A DNA stretch of 19,365 bases from Candidatus Peregrinibacteria bacterium (GCA_016866815.1 VGKZ01000009.1:1-19365); one strand, 5' to 3'. Counted from the stretch's first letter, positions 1 to 7,495 are shown. The notes: generated by a model not told the origin, from the sequence alone. A program made the numbers and translations.

Positions 1-694
1 GGCCTTCCGCATTGGCATCGTACACATGTGACTGGAGCCACTCGTGCGTGGCGAAGTGGTTCCACGTGGGACAGGCCTGCAGGATATCGATGAAGGCGAA
101 ACCACGGTGCTTGATAGCCGCCTTCATGATGCGCGTCATCTGTTCAATGTCACCGGAGAAACTGCGTGCGACGAAGGTCGGCTCCAGCGAGAAGACGAAA
201 TCCATGCTGGGAAGCGTATGTTCGGGAATGCCGTTGGGAGAGCTGTCCATCTTCTGGCCCTGCCACGTCAGCGAACTCGCCTGTCCTTTGGTGAGTCCGT
301 AGTTAGCATTGTTGTGGAGGACGAAGACAATCGGGTAATTACTGCGGATGGCGTGGACCAGGTGGCCGACACCTTCGGAGAAACTGGCGCCGTCACCGCC
401 GAAGGCTATCACGGGCAACTTCGGATTCGCGAGCTTGGCACCCGCTGCAAAAGGAATAACACGGCCGTGCAGGCCGTGGAAACGGTATCCGAGAAGCTTG
501 TCGCTGCCGTTGCCGCAACACCCGACATCGAAGCAGAGCAACACCTCATGCGGCGCAATGTTCAATTCCGACAGTGAGCGCTTGATCGCCGTCCATATGC
601 CGTAGTCACCGCAGCCGTCGCACCACGTGCAGGGTGTGGACGTGTGATACGCCTGCATGAGTTTGGCCGTTGAGGAGTCGAGTGGAATGGACAT
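1..694 (-). CDS. korB: 2-oxoacid:ferredoxin oxidoreductase, beta subunit (partial, 3' end outside window)
   Basis: The reverse strand is open from an ATG at 694 to the window edge (231 codons). The beta subunit binds thiamine diphosphate and an Fe4S4 cluster and cleaves a 2-oxoacid to acyl-CoA, passing electrons to ferredoxin or flavodoxin. Seen in the translation: CTWCDGCGDYG near residues 22-32 and GCCGN near 58-62, with QACPTWN near 206, together supplying the expected cluster cysteines; HGLHGRVIPFAAGAKLANP, typical of Kor/Por beta; and the ThDP motif GGDG(A)...NNANYGLTKGQ. The usual GDGD reads GDGA here, a small departure. No good Shine-Dalgarno is visible. It follows the alpha-subunit gene after about 100 bp that holds two hairpins, so the two are probably co-transcribed. 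The substrate (pyruvate or 2-oxoglutarate) cannot be settled from sequence; the symbol denotes the family. Confidence 0.9.
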   Translation of the reverse strand, partial: MSIPLDSSTAKLMQAYHTSTPCTWCDGCGDYGIWTAIKRSLSELNIAPHEVLLCFDVGCCGNGSDKLLGYRFHGLHGRVIPFAAGAKLANPKLPVIAFGGDGASFSEGVGHLVHAIRSNYPIVFVLHNNANYGLTKGQASSLTWQGQKMDSSPNGIPEHTLPSMDFVFSLEPTFVARSFSGDIEQMTRIMKAAIKHRGFAFIDILQACPTWNHFATHEWLQSHVYDANAEG

Positions 695-732
695 ACAGTG
701 ATGAGGGATTGGCATCGAGAGAGGATACGTAG

Positions 733-772
733 CCGCGGGTTCCTAACCCGCGGACCGCTCACCAGGAGCGGT
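733..772. repeat. Tandem pair of perfect hairpins between the oxidoreductase subunit genes
   Basis: A 9-bp stem ccgcgggtt/aacccgcgg (733-741 with 745-753, 3-nt loop) is followed at once by a 7-bp stem accgctc/gagcggt (754-760 with 766-772, 5-nt loop). No T-run follows on either strand, so a standard intrinsic terminator is unlikely. It could be an mRNA processing or stability element between the alpha and beta cistrons, or a dispersed palindromic repeat. Confidence 0.8.
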
Positions 773-795
773 AATCGACAAAAACATACGAGTAT

Positions 796-2607
796 TCATA
801 TTCGTGATTTCAACAGAGCAACCAGTTCATCGACGAAGAACGGACGCCCGTCGTACTTCAGAATGGTTTCTCTGAACCGCATGCCGCAGGTCTGGGTGAT
901 GAGTGAACCGAGTTGCGCATTGTGATTGCCTTCGACCAGGATCACTTTTTTGGCTTTGGAAGCCGCTTTTTGCAGCTCATCGGTCTTTAACGGCCAGAGA
1001 TAGGTGTAGTGGAGATAAGCGGCTTTGAGCTTTGGGCTATGAGCTTTGAGTTCCTGAAGAGCATCCAGAATCACGCTCTTGTTGCTGCCCCAGCTTACAA
1101 TCAGCACATCCAACTCTTTTCCTACGCCCAACGCCCTACCCCCTAACCCCAACACCTCCGGCTCAGGCAAAGCCTTCTTCAGCGCCTCCATCTTCTTCAT
1201 CCTCTTCTCCATCTGCTCAACAGCGTTTTTTGACGATTCATCGACATCACCGCTCGCATTATGCTCATCGCCCTGCGCGCAATATGTCGCAGCCTTGGCT
1301 CCGGGAAGCCACCGCAAGCTGATGCCGTCTTTAGCTTTCGGATCGTAACGATCACCGGATTTCAGCTTCGCCAGTTTCTGTGGATCGGTGACAAGAAGTC
1401 CTCGATGCACCTTCGCCTTCTTCTGATCGTAGGGTTTCTGCGTGTAGATCGCCTCGGCAATTTGCTTGTCGGTCAGGATGATCACCGGTGTCTGGAATTT
1501 TTCCGCGTAGTTGAATGCTTCCGGCATGAGATCGAACGAATCCTTCCCGTCACTGACCGAGACTACGAGTCTGGCGAATTCTCCGTGCGCGGAACCGACA
1601 GCGAGAAGCAAATCACCCTGCGCTGTCCACGTGGGAAGTCCCGTTGCGGGACCCGGACGCTGCGCCAAAACGAACACCGAGGGATTTTCGATGATGCCAT
1701 TGAGGGAAACTGTTTCGGTCATCAGATCGAAACCACCTCCGGAAGTTCCGGTCGCCGCGCGCGTTCCCATATGCATCGCTCCGCTCATCATCTGCGCCGC
1801 GGTAATCTCATCCTCCGCCTGTTTGATGACCAGACCCGTTTCGTTCTGTGTATCGGCCATGTATTCCAGAAGCGGTGAGCTCGGTGTCATGGGGTAGCCG
1901 ACGTACATTCTGCAGCCCGCGTGCACCATACCCATACCCATGGCCTGGCTACCGGTAAGGAGCAAATGATCTTGCCATTGCTTATTTGGAGCCGGAAGCG
2001 AAACGGATGACTGGCCTGCCCCGCGAAGCCCGGAGGGCGAAGTGGGGTGGTCTGTGATAACCCACTTTGTAGCGACATCGATCGCGGCGTAGTTCATTGC
2101 GAGGAGTTTTTCGCCCTTATGGCCGAATTGCTCTTTCACGAGCGCTTTCAGTTCATCGGCTTTCCGTCCAAGAATCGCCCATACGACAGCGGTAATGAGC
2201 ACGTTTCCAAGAATCGGTGGAGCTTTCAGATCCTTCAAAAATTTTTCATTCGGCATGTGGACCACCGAAATTTTCGCGGCATCCAACTGCTTCTGGATTG
2301 CGGGGGAAAATTTCCACTGCGGCGTCTGATGGAGGATCACACCACCCTTCTTCACATCCAGAGCATTCTGCTCAAGTCCGTGGTGATTGAAACACACGAG
2401 GACATCCACCTTGGTCTCCGTGCTCTCGACTTTCTCATTGCTGATATCGAGTTGAAAACTACTGTGGCCGCCTTTGATAAGCGACATATATTCGCGGTAT
2501 CCGAATACGCAGTACCCCGCTCGCTTCAGCCCTTTTGCGCACATCTCCCCAACGGAGTTGACCCCCTGCCCCTGCGCGCCCGTTACTTTGAGGGAAATTC
2601 TCTGCAT
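796..2607 (-). CDS. korA: 2-oxoacid:ferredoxin oxidoreductase, fused gamma-alpha subunit
   Basis: A 603-aa protein that pairs with the beta subunit to oxidise a 2-oxoacid with CoA. Residues about 4-186 form the gamma (POR) domain with GAQGQGVNSVGE near 10-21 and IKGGHSSFQ near 44-52. Residues about 215-400 form the alpha ThDP-binding domain with GYPMTPSSPLLEYM near 237-250 and the EDEITAAQMMSGA...TGTSGGGFDLMTE block near 265-298. The C-terminal part (about 500-595) matches the usual domain II, with LVEGNHNAQLG near 557-567. Fused gamma-alpha chains of about 600 aa are normal for this class. The ATG at 2607 is preferred over an in-frame GTG at 2619, because the conserved N-terminus starts right after it and the GTG lies in a 7-bp repeat. 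Two degenerate 7-bp repeats lie inside the gene (see findings). It sits downstream of the flavodoxin gene, separated by the 2613-2647 repeat. Confidence 0.93.
   Translation of the reverse strand: MQRISLKVTGAQGQGVNSVGEMCAKGLKRAGYCVFGYREYMSLIKGGHSSFQLDISNEKVESTETKVDVLVCFNHHGLEQNALDVKKGGVILHQTPQWKFSPAIQKQLDAAKISVVHMPNEKFLKDLKAPPILGNVLITAVVWAILGRKADELKALVKEQFGHKGEKLLAMNYAAIDVATKWVITDHPTSPSGLRGAGQSSVSLPAPNKQWQDHLLLTGSQAMGMGMVHAGCRMYVGYPMTPSSPLLEYMADTQNETGLVIKQAEDEITAAQMMSGAMHMGTRAATGTSGGGFDLMTETVSLNGIIENPSVFVLAQRPGPATGLPTWTAQGDLLLAVGSAHGEFARLVVSVSDGKDSFDLMPEAFNYAEKFQTPVIILTDKQIAEAIYTQKPYDQKKAKVHRGLLVTDPQKLAKLKSGDRYDPKAKDGISLRWLPGAKAATYCAQGDEHNASGDVDESSKNAVEQMEKRMKKMEALKKALPEPEVLGLGGRALGVGKELDVLIVSWGSNKSVILDALQELKAHSPKLKAAYLHYTYLWPLKTDELQKAASKAKKVILVEGNHNAQLGSLITQTCGMRFRETILKYDGRPFFVDELVALLKSRI
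1022..1049. repeat. Degenerate 7-bp tandem repeat inside korA (4 units)
   Basis: Units gctttga, gctttgg, gctatga, gctttga. On the coding strand this reads as variants of agctcaN and encodes about KAHSPKLKA (residues 521-529). The same heptamer family occurs in the acetyl-CoA synthetase gene at 6767-6794. Confidence 0.7.
1125..1152. repeat. Degenerate 7-bp tandem repeat inside korA (4 units)
   Basis: Units cgcccaa, cgcccta, cccccta, accccaa. It encodes a glycine-rich stretch, EVLGLGGRALGVG (about residues 484-496), between the alpha region and the C-terminal domain, which looks like an inter-domain linker. Confidence 0.55.
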
Positions 2608-2612
2608 ATATC

Positions 2613-2647
2613 GAATCACGAATAACGAATAACAAATAACAAATAAC
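2613..2647. repeat. 7-bp tandem repeat (5 units) between flavodoxin and korA
   Basis: Units gaatcac, gaataac, gaataac, aaataac, aaataac. The array nearly fills the space between the flavodoxin stop (2649) and the korA ATG (2607). A unit gain or loss would change the spacing upstream of korA. Confidence 0.85.
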
Positions 2648-2648
2648 T

Positions 2649-3134
2649 TTATGACTTCTTCAAAAGCAAGGATACAAACCGATCACACCACTTACGAACC
2701 TTCTCCTCCTGCCCATACGGATCATTCACGACCGTCAGCGGATCCATGAACATGTCTGCGCCGTGATCAATCAGAAACATCCGCATGTGCTCCCCCGCCC
2801 GCGCCGTGTAGTAGTACCGTTCGTCGCCGAGTGCGATCACCGTGCAACGCTTTTTCTTGAGCTCGACGTCCTTCGCGCGCTTGCCGAGAAATTCGACCAT
2901 GAAAGGATGCATTTGCCCTTCGACACCTCCCGTGTTCCAGCTGCCGCTGGCGAGAATCACAACATCGCTCTTCGTCATATCGTCGGGAGTGGCCTGCTCC
3001 GCACGCGTCAGAGTAACGGATACGTGTGCAGCGTTCTCCCGGAGATGAGCCGCGAGCACATTCACCACGTACTCCGTGTGACCGGAGCCCGTGGCGTAGA
3101 TGATCTGAACCGTAGGCACGCCCACATTGTACAT
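2649..3134 (-). CDS. Flavodoxin-like protein
   Basis: A 161-aa single-domain protein of flavodoxin size with no signal peptide or membrane segment. The FMN phosphate-binding loop is ATGSGHTE near residues 14-21. The loops contacting the flavin ring are SGSWNTGGVEGQ near 63-74 and LGDERYYYTARAGEH near 102-116. The short chain argues against a larger flavoprotein such as a diflavin reductase. Its position just upstream of the 2-oxoacid:ferredoxin oxidoreductase genes on the same strand suggests it is the electron acceptor for that enzyme in place of ferredoxin (inference). The ATG at 3134 has no clear Shine-Dalgarno; a GTG six codons in would also give a natural flavodoxin N-terminus. Confidence 0.88.
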   Translation of the reverse strand: MYNVGVPTVQIIYATGSGHTEYVVNVLAAHLRENAAHVSVTLTRAEQATPDDMTKSDVVILASGSWNTGGVEGQMHPFMVEFLGKRAKDVELKKKRCTVIALGDERYYYTARAGEHMRMFLIDHGADMFMDPLTVVNDPYGQEEKVRKWCDRFVSLLLKKS

Positions 3135-3204
3135 ACCTACGATTGCGCTTCATAGATAAGTTCCCACAGATAAGCAGGCTTCTCTACCCCAACGGCAGGC
3201 AACA

Positions 3205-3579
3205 ATGGAATGTATAGTATGCTTCACGCTGTCTGCTGCCCATCCGATGGAAGACTGGGAGAGGAATATCGCGATCGATCGTCTGGGGTCTCTGATTCCG
3301 ACAATCACACAGAACCCGAACACCACTGAGTCGCAAAAACTCGATTCGATAGGACGTGTCGTGCAGGGGACAATCGATGACATCATGGATCATCCCATGC
3401 GCCCAAACCCCTTGCCAGTTCGTCCGTCCATCCTGCCGCCACACGACGACGTCACCATCGATAGACTCGCGCGCTTCCAACGCATACTGCGGAATGAACC
3501 GCCGAAATTGCGAGCACTCACACTGGAACGCCTCGAACACAACGAACTGCGCATACAACACGAGGAAAGGAGCGACTGA
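3205..3579 (+). CDS. Hypothetical protein, 124 aa
   Basis: Not recognised. The translation is hydrophilic and helix-prone, with an acidic and basic C-terminal helix (LARFQRILRNEPPKLRALTLERLEHNE). It has no membrane segment or signal peptide, and a proline-rich stretch (about 64-78) splits it into two parts. A second ATG at 3247 (MEDWERN) may be the true start: a TATAGT box at 3213-3218 would place transcription start near 3225, although no matching -35 is visible. A competing minus-strand frame over 3184-3588 has a less natural composition. It lies between the divergent flavodoxin gene and the convergent FHA-like gene. Confidence 0.55.
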   Translation: MECIVCFTLSAAHPMEDWERNIAIDRLGSLIPTITQNPNTTESQKLDSIGRVVQGTIDDIMDHPMRPNPLPVRPSILPPHDDVTIDRLARFQRILRNEPPKLRALTLERLEHNELRIQHEERSD

Positions 3580-3628
3580 TAGGCGCAATACAATCTCCGT
3601 TCACAAGATCTGTTGCCCCCTGTCTGCA

Positions 3629-4492
3629 CTAGAGATCGTTGATGTTGACCTGAATAGATCCACCGTATCCGTTGGCTGTCTTCATCGTCGGATCGTACCG
3701 GACTTGAATTTTCTCCTGAGTGACGCTGACGGGAGTCAATGAACCCTTATCGAAAATAAAGATCTCATCGCCGCGGCGCTCGAGCAAAATCGCGGCCCGG
3801 GAAACGGAGTCGTCAAACTTGTTCACTTTCCCACGAACTTCAAGAGAGATTGGCTTCCGGAGGCTGCGATTGAATAATTGCGATTGCTCCAACGGCCTCC
3901 CAACGATGATCGATCCACCACTGTGAAGATCATACTCTTTACCATCAACATGCACGATGGTGGATGCGCCTCCATCGTTTGGATTCGGTTTCACATGCGC
4001 ATGCACAGTGGAAGAAAGCCTGATATCCATGGGTGTTGCGGCGCTGAGTGAACTACGAATACCGGGTTCGGCGGATGGGTTCACCATATTCTTGCCATAG
4101 GGAAATCCCATGCGCAGAACGATGATACAATCCGCGGCGAACTTATCCGCCTTTTGGGCAAATTTTCCATCATTGCTGCACAAGAATTTTCCTACAAGTT
4201 CTTGCGCACGTTCTCCCCGAACCTCTCCCAGCCGCTGTACAGCGCCGGGAACGTTCCTTCTCATGTCCTGCAATGCACCGTCCAAAGCGCGGTACTCATC
4301 ATAGGAAAGACCTGCCGCATCTTCCAATATTCCAATAACAAGCTGTTCATCCTCTGTCCTGTTGACCCCCTCCTCACACATGAGATTGGTAAGATCCACA
4401 CGCAGCCCGTGTAAATGCTGCAAAAACCCGGGCTCTCCCTCGTTGCGTCCTTCAGGATCTTTGTCTTTGAGAGTGTCTGGAAGGTGTACCAT
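3629..4492 (-). CDS. Protein with C-terminal FHA-like domain
   Basis: 287 aa. Residues about 1-140 are helical and unrecognised. Residues about 178-260 look like a forkhead-associated (FHA) phosphothreonine-binding domain: hydrophobic strands, then IIVGR (195-199), VSR (230-232), and FIFDKGS (245-251), which mirror the family's GR, SxxH/SR and DxxS landmarks. The histidine usually after SR is absent (SRAA), so phosphopeptide binding is uncertain. No transmembrane segment is seen. The start is set at ATG 4492 rather than GTG 4510, because a strong promoter (4497-4530) would begin transcription only about 3 nt before this ATG. No kinase gene is visible nearby to name a partner. Confidence 0.7.
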   Translation of the reverse strand: MVHLPDTLKDKDPEGRNEGEPGFLQHLHGLRVDLTNLMCEEGVNRTEDEQLVIGILEDAAGLSYDEYRALDGALQDMRRNVPGAVQRLGEVRGERAQELVGKFLCSNDGKFAQKADKFAADCIIVLRMGFPYGKNMVNPSAEPGIRSSLSAATPMDIRLSSTVHAHVKPNPNDGGASTIVHVDGKEYDLHSGGSIIVGRPLEQSQLFNRSLRKPISLEVRGKVNKFDDSVSRAAILLERRGDEIFIFDKGSLTPVSVTQEKIQVRYDPTMKTANGYGGSIQVNINDL

Positions 4493-4496
4493 GCAA

Positions 4497-4530
4497 AGTA
4501 TAGTATACACTGTTCTGCTGTTTCTATCAA
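4497..4530 (-). promoter_or_regulatory. Sigma70-type promoter for the FHA-like gene
   Basis: On the minus strand, TTGATA (4530-4525), a 17-bp spacer and TATACT (4507-4502); a second TATACT overlaps at 4502-4497. The expected transcription start (about 4495) is 3 nt from the ATG at 4492, so the mRNA would be effectively leaderless. Confidence 0.75.
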
Positions 4531-4544
4531 CGCCCTACCAACGT

Positions 4545-4904
4545 TTATGTTGAAATCTCCCCATTCACACGAGCAGCCATGTTCTCTCTGTTGCGCTGCG
4601 CATTCAGAAGTATGTTGCCGTACCTGCGAACCTTGTCCACTTTATCGATGAGACATGGATCCTTACCCAATATCCCAAGTGCCCATTCCAATTCATCCTG
4701 TCCCGCACATGCAGTAATGAAGGGGTGTGGTTTTATCATCTTCCTACTCGAGGCGATTGCTGTCGCCATCGACCCAAAACGCTCCGCCAGATCTTGCAGC
4801 ACCGGCAGTGCGTCGCATCCGGAAAACATATCGTGTACAACAGAGAATGCGAGAATCCTGTCGATGTGCGGGTCTGGCTTGCCGTTGGAAGCGGTCTCGC
4901 TCAT
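4545..4904 (-). CDS. Hypothetical protein, 119 aa
   Basis: Not recognised. A soluble, mostly helical protein with no signal peptide, including an FSVVHDMFSGCDALPVLQDLAERFGSM-like helical stretch near residues 20-46 and a helix-rich C-terminus (VDKVRRYGNILLNAQRNRENMAARV). Two cysteines (about 30 and 66) are not in a metal-binding arrangement. It lies 52 bp upstream of the FHA-like gene on the same strand and divergent from the gene at 4988. A weak promoter, TTGCAT (4941-4936), 16-bp spacer, CACAAT (4919-4914), ends 9 nt before the ATG. Plus-strand frames over the same bases give cysteine-rich, low-quality translations. Confidence 0.6.
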   Translation of the reverse strand: MSETASNGKPDPHIDRILAFSVVHDMFSGCDALPVLQDLAERFGSMATAIASSRKMIKPHPFITACAGQDELEWALGILGKDPCLIDKVDKVRRYGNILLNAQRNRENMAARVNGEIST

Positions 4905-4946
4905 AGCCGGCGCATTGTGGAGATTTCACGTATTGATGCAAGCGAA

Positions 4947-4975
4947 TTGCGCGAAAAAGCAAAATGCGCTATACT
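4947..4975 (+). promoter_or_regulatory. Promoter for the 4988-7495 gene pair
   Basis: TTGCGC (4947-4952), a 17-bp spacer and TATACT (4970-4975). Transcription would start near 4982, about 6 nt before the ATG at 4988. It probably drives the hypothetical gene and the acetyl-CoA synthetase gene 12 bp beyond it. Confidence 0.7.
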
Positions 4976-4987
4976 GTGAGGAAGCCT

Positions 4988-5410
4988 ATGGTTGAACGCA
5001 TACCCTCACCGGAAAACCCGCAGTCATGGGACGAACTAACGTCTTTTATAGAAGGGAAGGATCCGAATGAACAGCTGATTTTCTGGTCCAGTATCAGCAG
5101 TATTGTGAGTAGAGCGGCGAGCATTGTCACTGCGGAAGAGAATGGACAAGATACTGGAGAATGGCGCCACCGGTCCATCGCCGACAGGGCAGGTGGAATT
5201 ATGTATGCGCTTTCAAAGTGGGGCACATACAACCAAGCGGACGCATGGTTCAAAATTGTGTGTACACATCTCCGCATCGGCCTCACGGGCACAGTGACAA
5301 ATACTGAAGCATATGAATCCATCGAAAAACGCGGACCCGCTCCTATAGCAGCGACGCAAAAGCTTGTGACAGAGAATATTGATCGAGTGCATCGTTTGCT
5401 TAAAGCGTAG
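4988..5410 (+). CDS. Hypothetical protein, 140 aa
   Basis: Not recognised. A soluble, mostly helical protein with no signal peptide. Tryptophans are spread through the first 85 residues, and the C-terminus is a basic amphipathic helix (TENIDRVHRLLKA). The ATG at 4988 is chosen over the one at 4964: gaggaag lies just upstream at 4978-4984, and the -10 box of the promoter lies inside the longer version. The stop is 12 bp before the acetyl-CoA synthetase ATG, and that gene's Shine-Dalgarno (taggag) overlaps this stop codon, so the two are very likely co-transcribed and translationally linked. A role in the acetate pathway is only suggested by this linkage. Confidence 0.65.
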   Translation: MVERIPSPENPQSWDELTSFIEGKDPNEQLIFWSSISSIVSRAASIVTAEENGQDTGEWRHRSIADRAGGIMYALSKWGTYNQADAWFKIVCTHLRIGLTGTVTNTEAYESIEKRGPAPIAATQKLVTENIDRVHRLLKA

Positions 5411-5422
5411 GAGCATCTCGCT

Positions 5423-7495
5423 ATGAGCCTCCTCTCCCCTGCCTCCATCGCCGTGATCGGTGCATCCGCCACCCCGGGGAAAGTGGGTCATGATATTCTC
5501 AAAAATCTCCTGGAGCAGGGATACAAGGGGACGGTGTTCCCCGTGAACCCGAAAGGCGGGGAAATATTGGGAAAGAAAGCATGCACATCGGTACAGGAGA
5601 TCGGTGAAGCTGTCGACCTTGCAGTGATTGTCATTCCCGCGGCGGCAGTTCCCGGAGCACTGCTGGAATGCGCTGAGAAGAAGATCAGCAATATCGTGAT
5701 CATCAGCGCAGGTTTTGGTGAAGTACACATAGAGGAAGGCGATGCTCTACAGAAAGAAGTCGTGCGTATCGCAAAGGAGAAGGAATTGAAGATCATCGGT
5801 CCGAACTGCCTCGGCATTCTGCGTCCTTCGATCGGCATGAATGCGTCGTTTGCAAAAGAGCTTCCTTCGGCAGGAACCGTCGCTCTCATCAGCCAGTCCG
5901 GCGCACTCGCGGTCGCCGTTATGGACGCTTCCATGGATCTCGGTATCGGCTACAGCTCGGTCATTTCCATCGGCAACAAAGCAGTGATGGATGAATGTGA
6001 TTTCCTTGAACTCTGCGTTGCAGACAAAGACACGAAAGTCATCGGTCTTTACCTTGAGAGTATCCGCGACGGAAAACGGTTCCTGGCAACAGCCGCGAAG
6101 ATCGCAGGGGAGAAATCCGTCGTCCTTCTGAAGGCGGGTGTGTCCGAGCAGGGAGGAAAGGCGGCAGCATCCCACACGGGTGCATTGGCCGGAAGTGATG
6201 CCGCCATCGACGCGGTCTGCGCGCAGACGGGAATTCATCGTGCGCACGACATGCAGGAGTTCCTTGATCTTCTGGAAGTCCTCAGTACGCAACCGGTACT
6301 CCGCACGGAACGTATCGCCGTGATCACCAATGCCGGAGGTCCGGGCATTCTTGCAACTGATGAGGCGGAAGCACTGAACCTTGCGTTACCCGCACTCTCC
6401 GTACGCACGCTCGAACCGATGAAAAAGGCTCTGCCGGCATCGGCAGGGACCGGAAACCCGATCGATGTGATCGGTGATGCCGACGCGGCACGCTTCGAAG
6501 CGGCACTGAAAGCAGCCGGCGAAGATGAAAACATCGACGGCATATGCGTACTGCTGACGCCGCAGGTGATGACGCCCTGTGACGACATCGCGAAGGCGAT
6601 CGTCGCATGGAAGAAAAAGTACGGCCTCATGCCAGTCGTGACGAGCTTCATGGGCGACAAGAGCGTGCAGTCTTCGAGGGCAATCTTACAGAGCAACGGT
6701 ATCCCGTCGTTCGACACCCCTGAGCGTGCAGTGAAAATGCTCGCAGCACTGCGCAAGCGAACTTCAAGCTCACAACTCACAGCTCACAGCTCCTCCGATA
6801 CTTCGAAACGCAAAACAAAAGCCCAATCTATCCTTAGCGGCTACCAAGGCCTCATCCCCGAAGACGTCATCGGCCAACTCTTCGCGCACTACGGCATTCC
6901 CCTCCCCAAGCAGAAGATCGCACAGACGGAAGAAGACGCTGCGAGGATCGCACAGGAAATCGGATACCCGGTGATCGCCAAAATCAGCTCACCGCAGATC
7001 ATCCACAAGACCGATGTCGGCGGCATTCGTGCACACCTTCTGACAGAGCGGGACGTCCGTGACGGTTTCAAAGCGATCATGAGCAATGTGAAGGAAAAAG
7101 CTCCGCATGCGGACATCCGCGGGGTGCTGATTCAGAAATTCCTCCCCGCTGGGAACGAATTTATCGTCGGCTCCACCCGCGACGCTTCGTTCGGGCACCT
7201 CGTCATGGTCGGCATGGGCGGCATTTACACGGAACTCCTCAACGACACGGCATTCCGCATCGCTCCGGTAATCGCAGAGGAAGGCTACCGCATGCTTTCG
7301 GACCTCACGGCCTGGAAAGTGCTCCTCGGTATGCGCGGTAAGGGTCAGAGCGACATCGACGGTCTTTGCAGAGTCATCGAAGCACTGTCGCAGATGGTGA
7401 CCGACTGCCCGGAAATCACGGACATCGACATCAACCCCGTGATCGTCGGAGAGAGTGATGTGGCGATTGCGGACGCAAAAGTTGTGATCGGTTAA
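5423..7495 (+). CDS. acdAB: Acetate--CoA ligase (ADP-forming), fused alpha-beta subunits
   Basis: A 690-aa fused NDP-forming acyl-CoA synthetase that converts acyl-CoA, ADP and phosphate to acid, ATP and CoA in the cytoplasm. Residues about 1-130 are a CoA-binding domain (VIGASATPGKVGHDILKNL near 11-29, NCLG at 128-131). About 150-290 is the ligase domain with the phosphohistidine in ASHTGALAGSDA (His251), near the position of the catalytic histidine in archaeal ACD alpha chains. About 476-690 is the ATP-grasp beta part (GYPVIAKISSPQIIHKTDVGGI near 514-535, ITDIDINPVIV near 665-675). The taggag Shine-Dalgarno is 9 nt before the ATG. The linker at about 447-460 is encoded by a 7-bp tandem repeat. 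The gene ends 2 bp from a convergent gene. Together with korAB it supports ATP formation from 2-oxoacids. Confidence 0.93.
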   Translation: MSLLSPASIAVIGASATPGKVGHDILKNLLEQGYKGTVFPVNPKGGEILGKKACTSVQEIGEAVDLAVIVIPAAAVPGALLECAEKKISNIVIISAGFGEVHIEEGDALQKEVVRIAKEKELKIIGPNCLGILRPSIGMNASFAKELPSAGTVALISQSGALAVAVMDASMDLGIGYSSVISIGNKAVMDECDFLELCVADKDTKVIGLYLESIRDGKRFLATAAKIAGEKSVVLLKAGVSEQGGKAAASHTGALAGSDAAIDAVCAQTGIHRAHDMQEFLDLLEVLSTQPVLRTERIAVITNAGGPGILATDEAEALNLALPALSVRTLEPMKKALPASAGTGNPIDVIGDADAARFEAALKAAGEDENIDGICVLLTPQVMTPCDDIAKAIVAWKKKYGLMPVVTSFMGDKSVQSSRAILQSNGIPSFDTPERAVKMLAALRKRTSSSQLTAHSSSDTSKRKTKAQSILSGYQGLIPEDVIGQLFAHYGIPLPKQKIAQTEEDAARIAQEIGYPVIAKISSPQIIHKTDVGGIRAHLLTERDVRDGFKAIMSNVKEKAPHADIRGVLIQKFLPAGNEFIVGSTRDASFGHLVMVGMGGIYTELLNDTAFRIAPVIAEEGYRMLSDLTAWKVLLGMRGKGQSDIDGLCRVIEALSQMVTDCPEITDIDINPVIVGESDVAIADAKVVIG
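6767..6794. repeat. 7-bp tandem repeat (4 units) inside the acetyl-CoA synthetase gene
   Basis: Units agctcac, aactcac, agctcac, agctcct, encoding about SSQLTAHSSS in the linker between the alpha-like and beta-like parts. Seven is not a multiple of three, so loss or gain of one unit would shift the frame. Confidence 0.8.

Noticed and set aside
44..577. 177-codon plus-strand open frame over the start of the window
   Set aside because: It is antisense to the oxidoreductase beta subunit, whose conserved motifs are clear on the minus strand.
733..772. Hairpins as a rho-independent terminator between korA and korB
   Set aside because: No T-run follows on either strand, and the genes encode partner subunits that should be co-expressed.
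1261..2625. Long plus-strand open frames (about 1261-1878 and 2047-2625)
   Set aside because: They lie antisense to korA, and their translations resemble no protein family.
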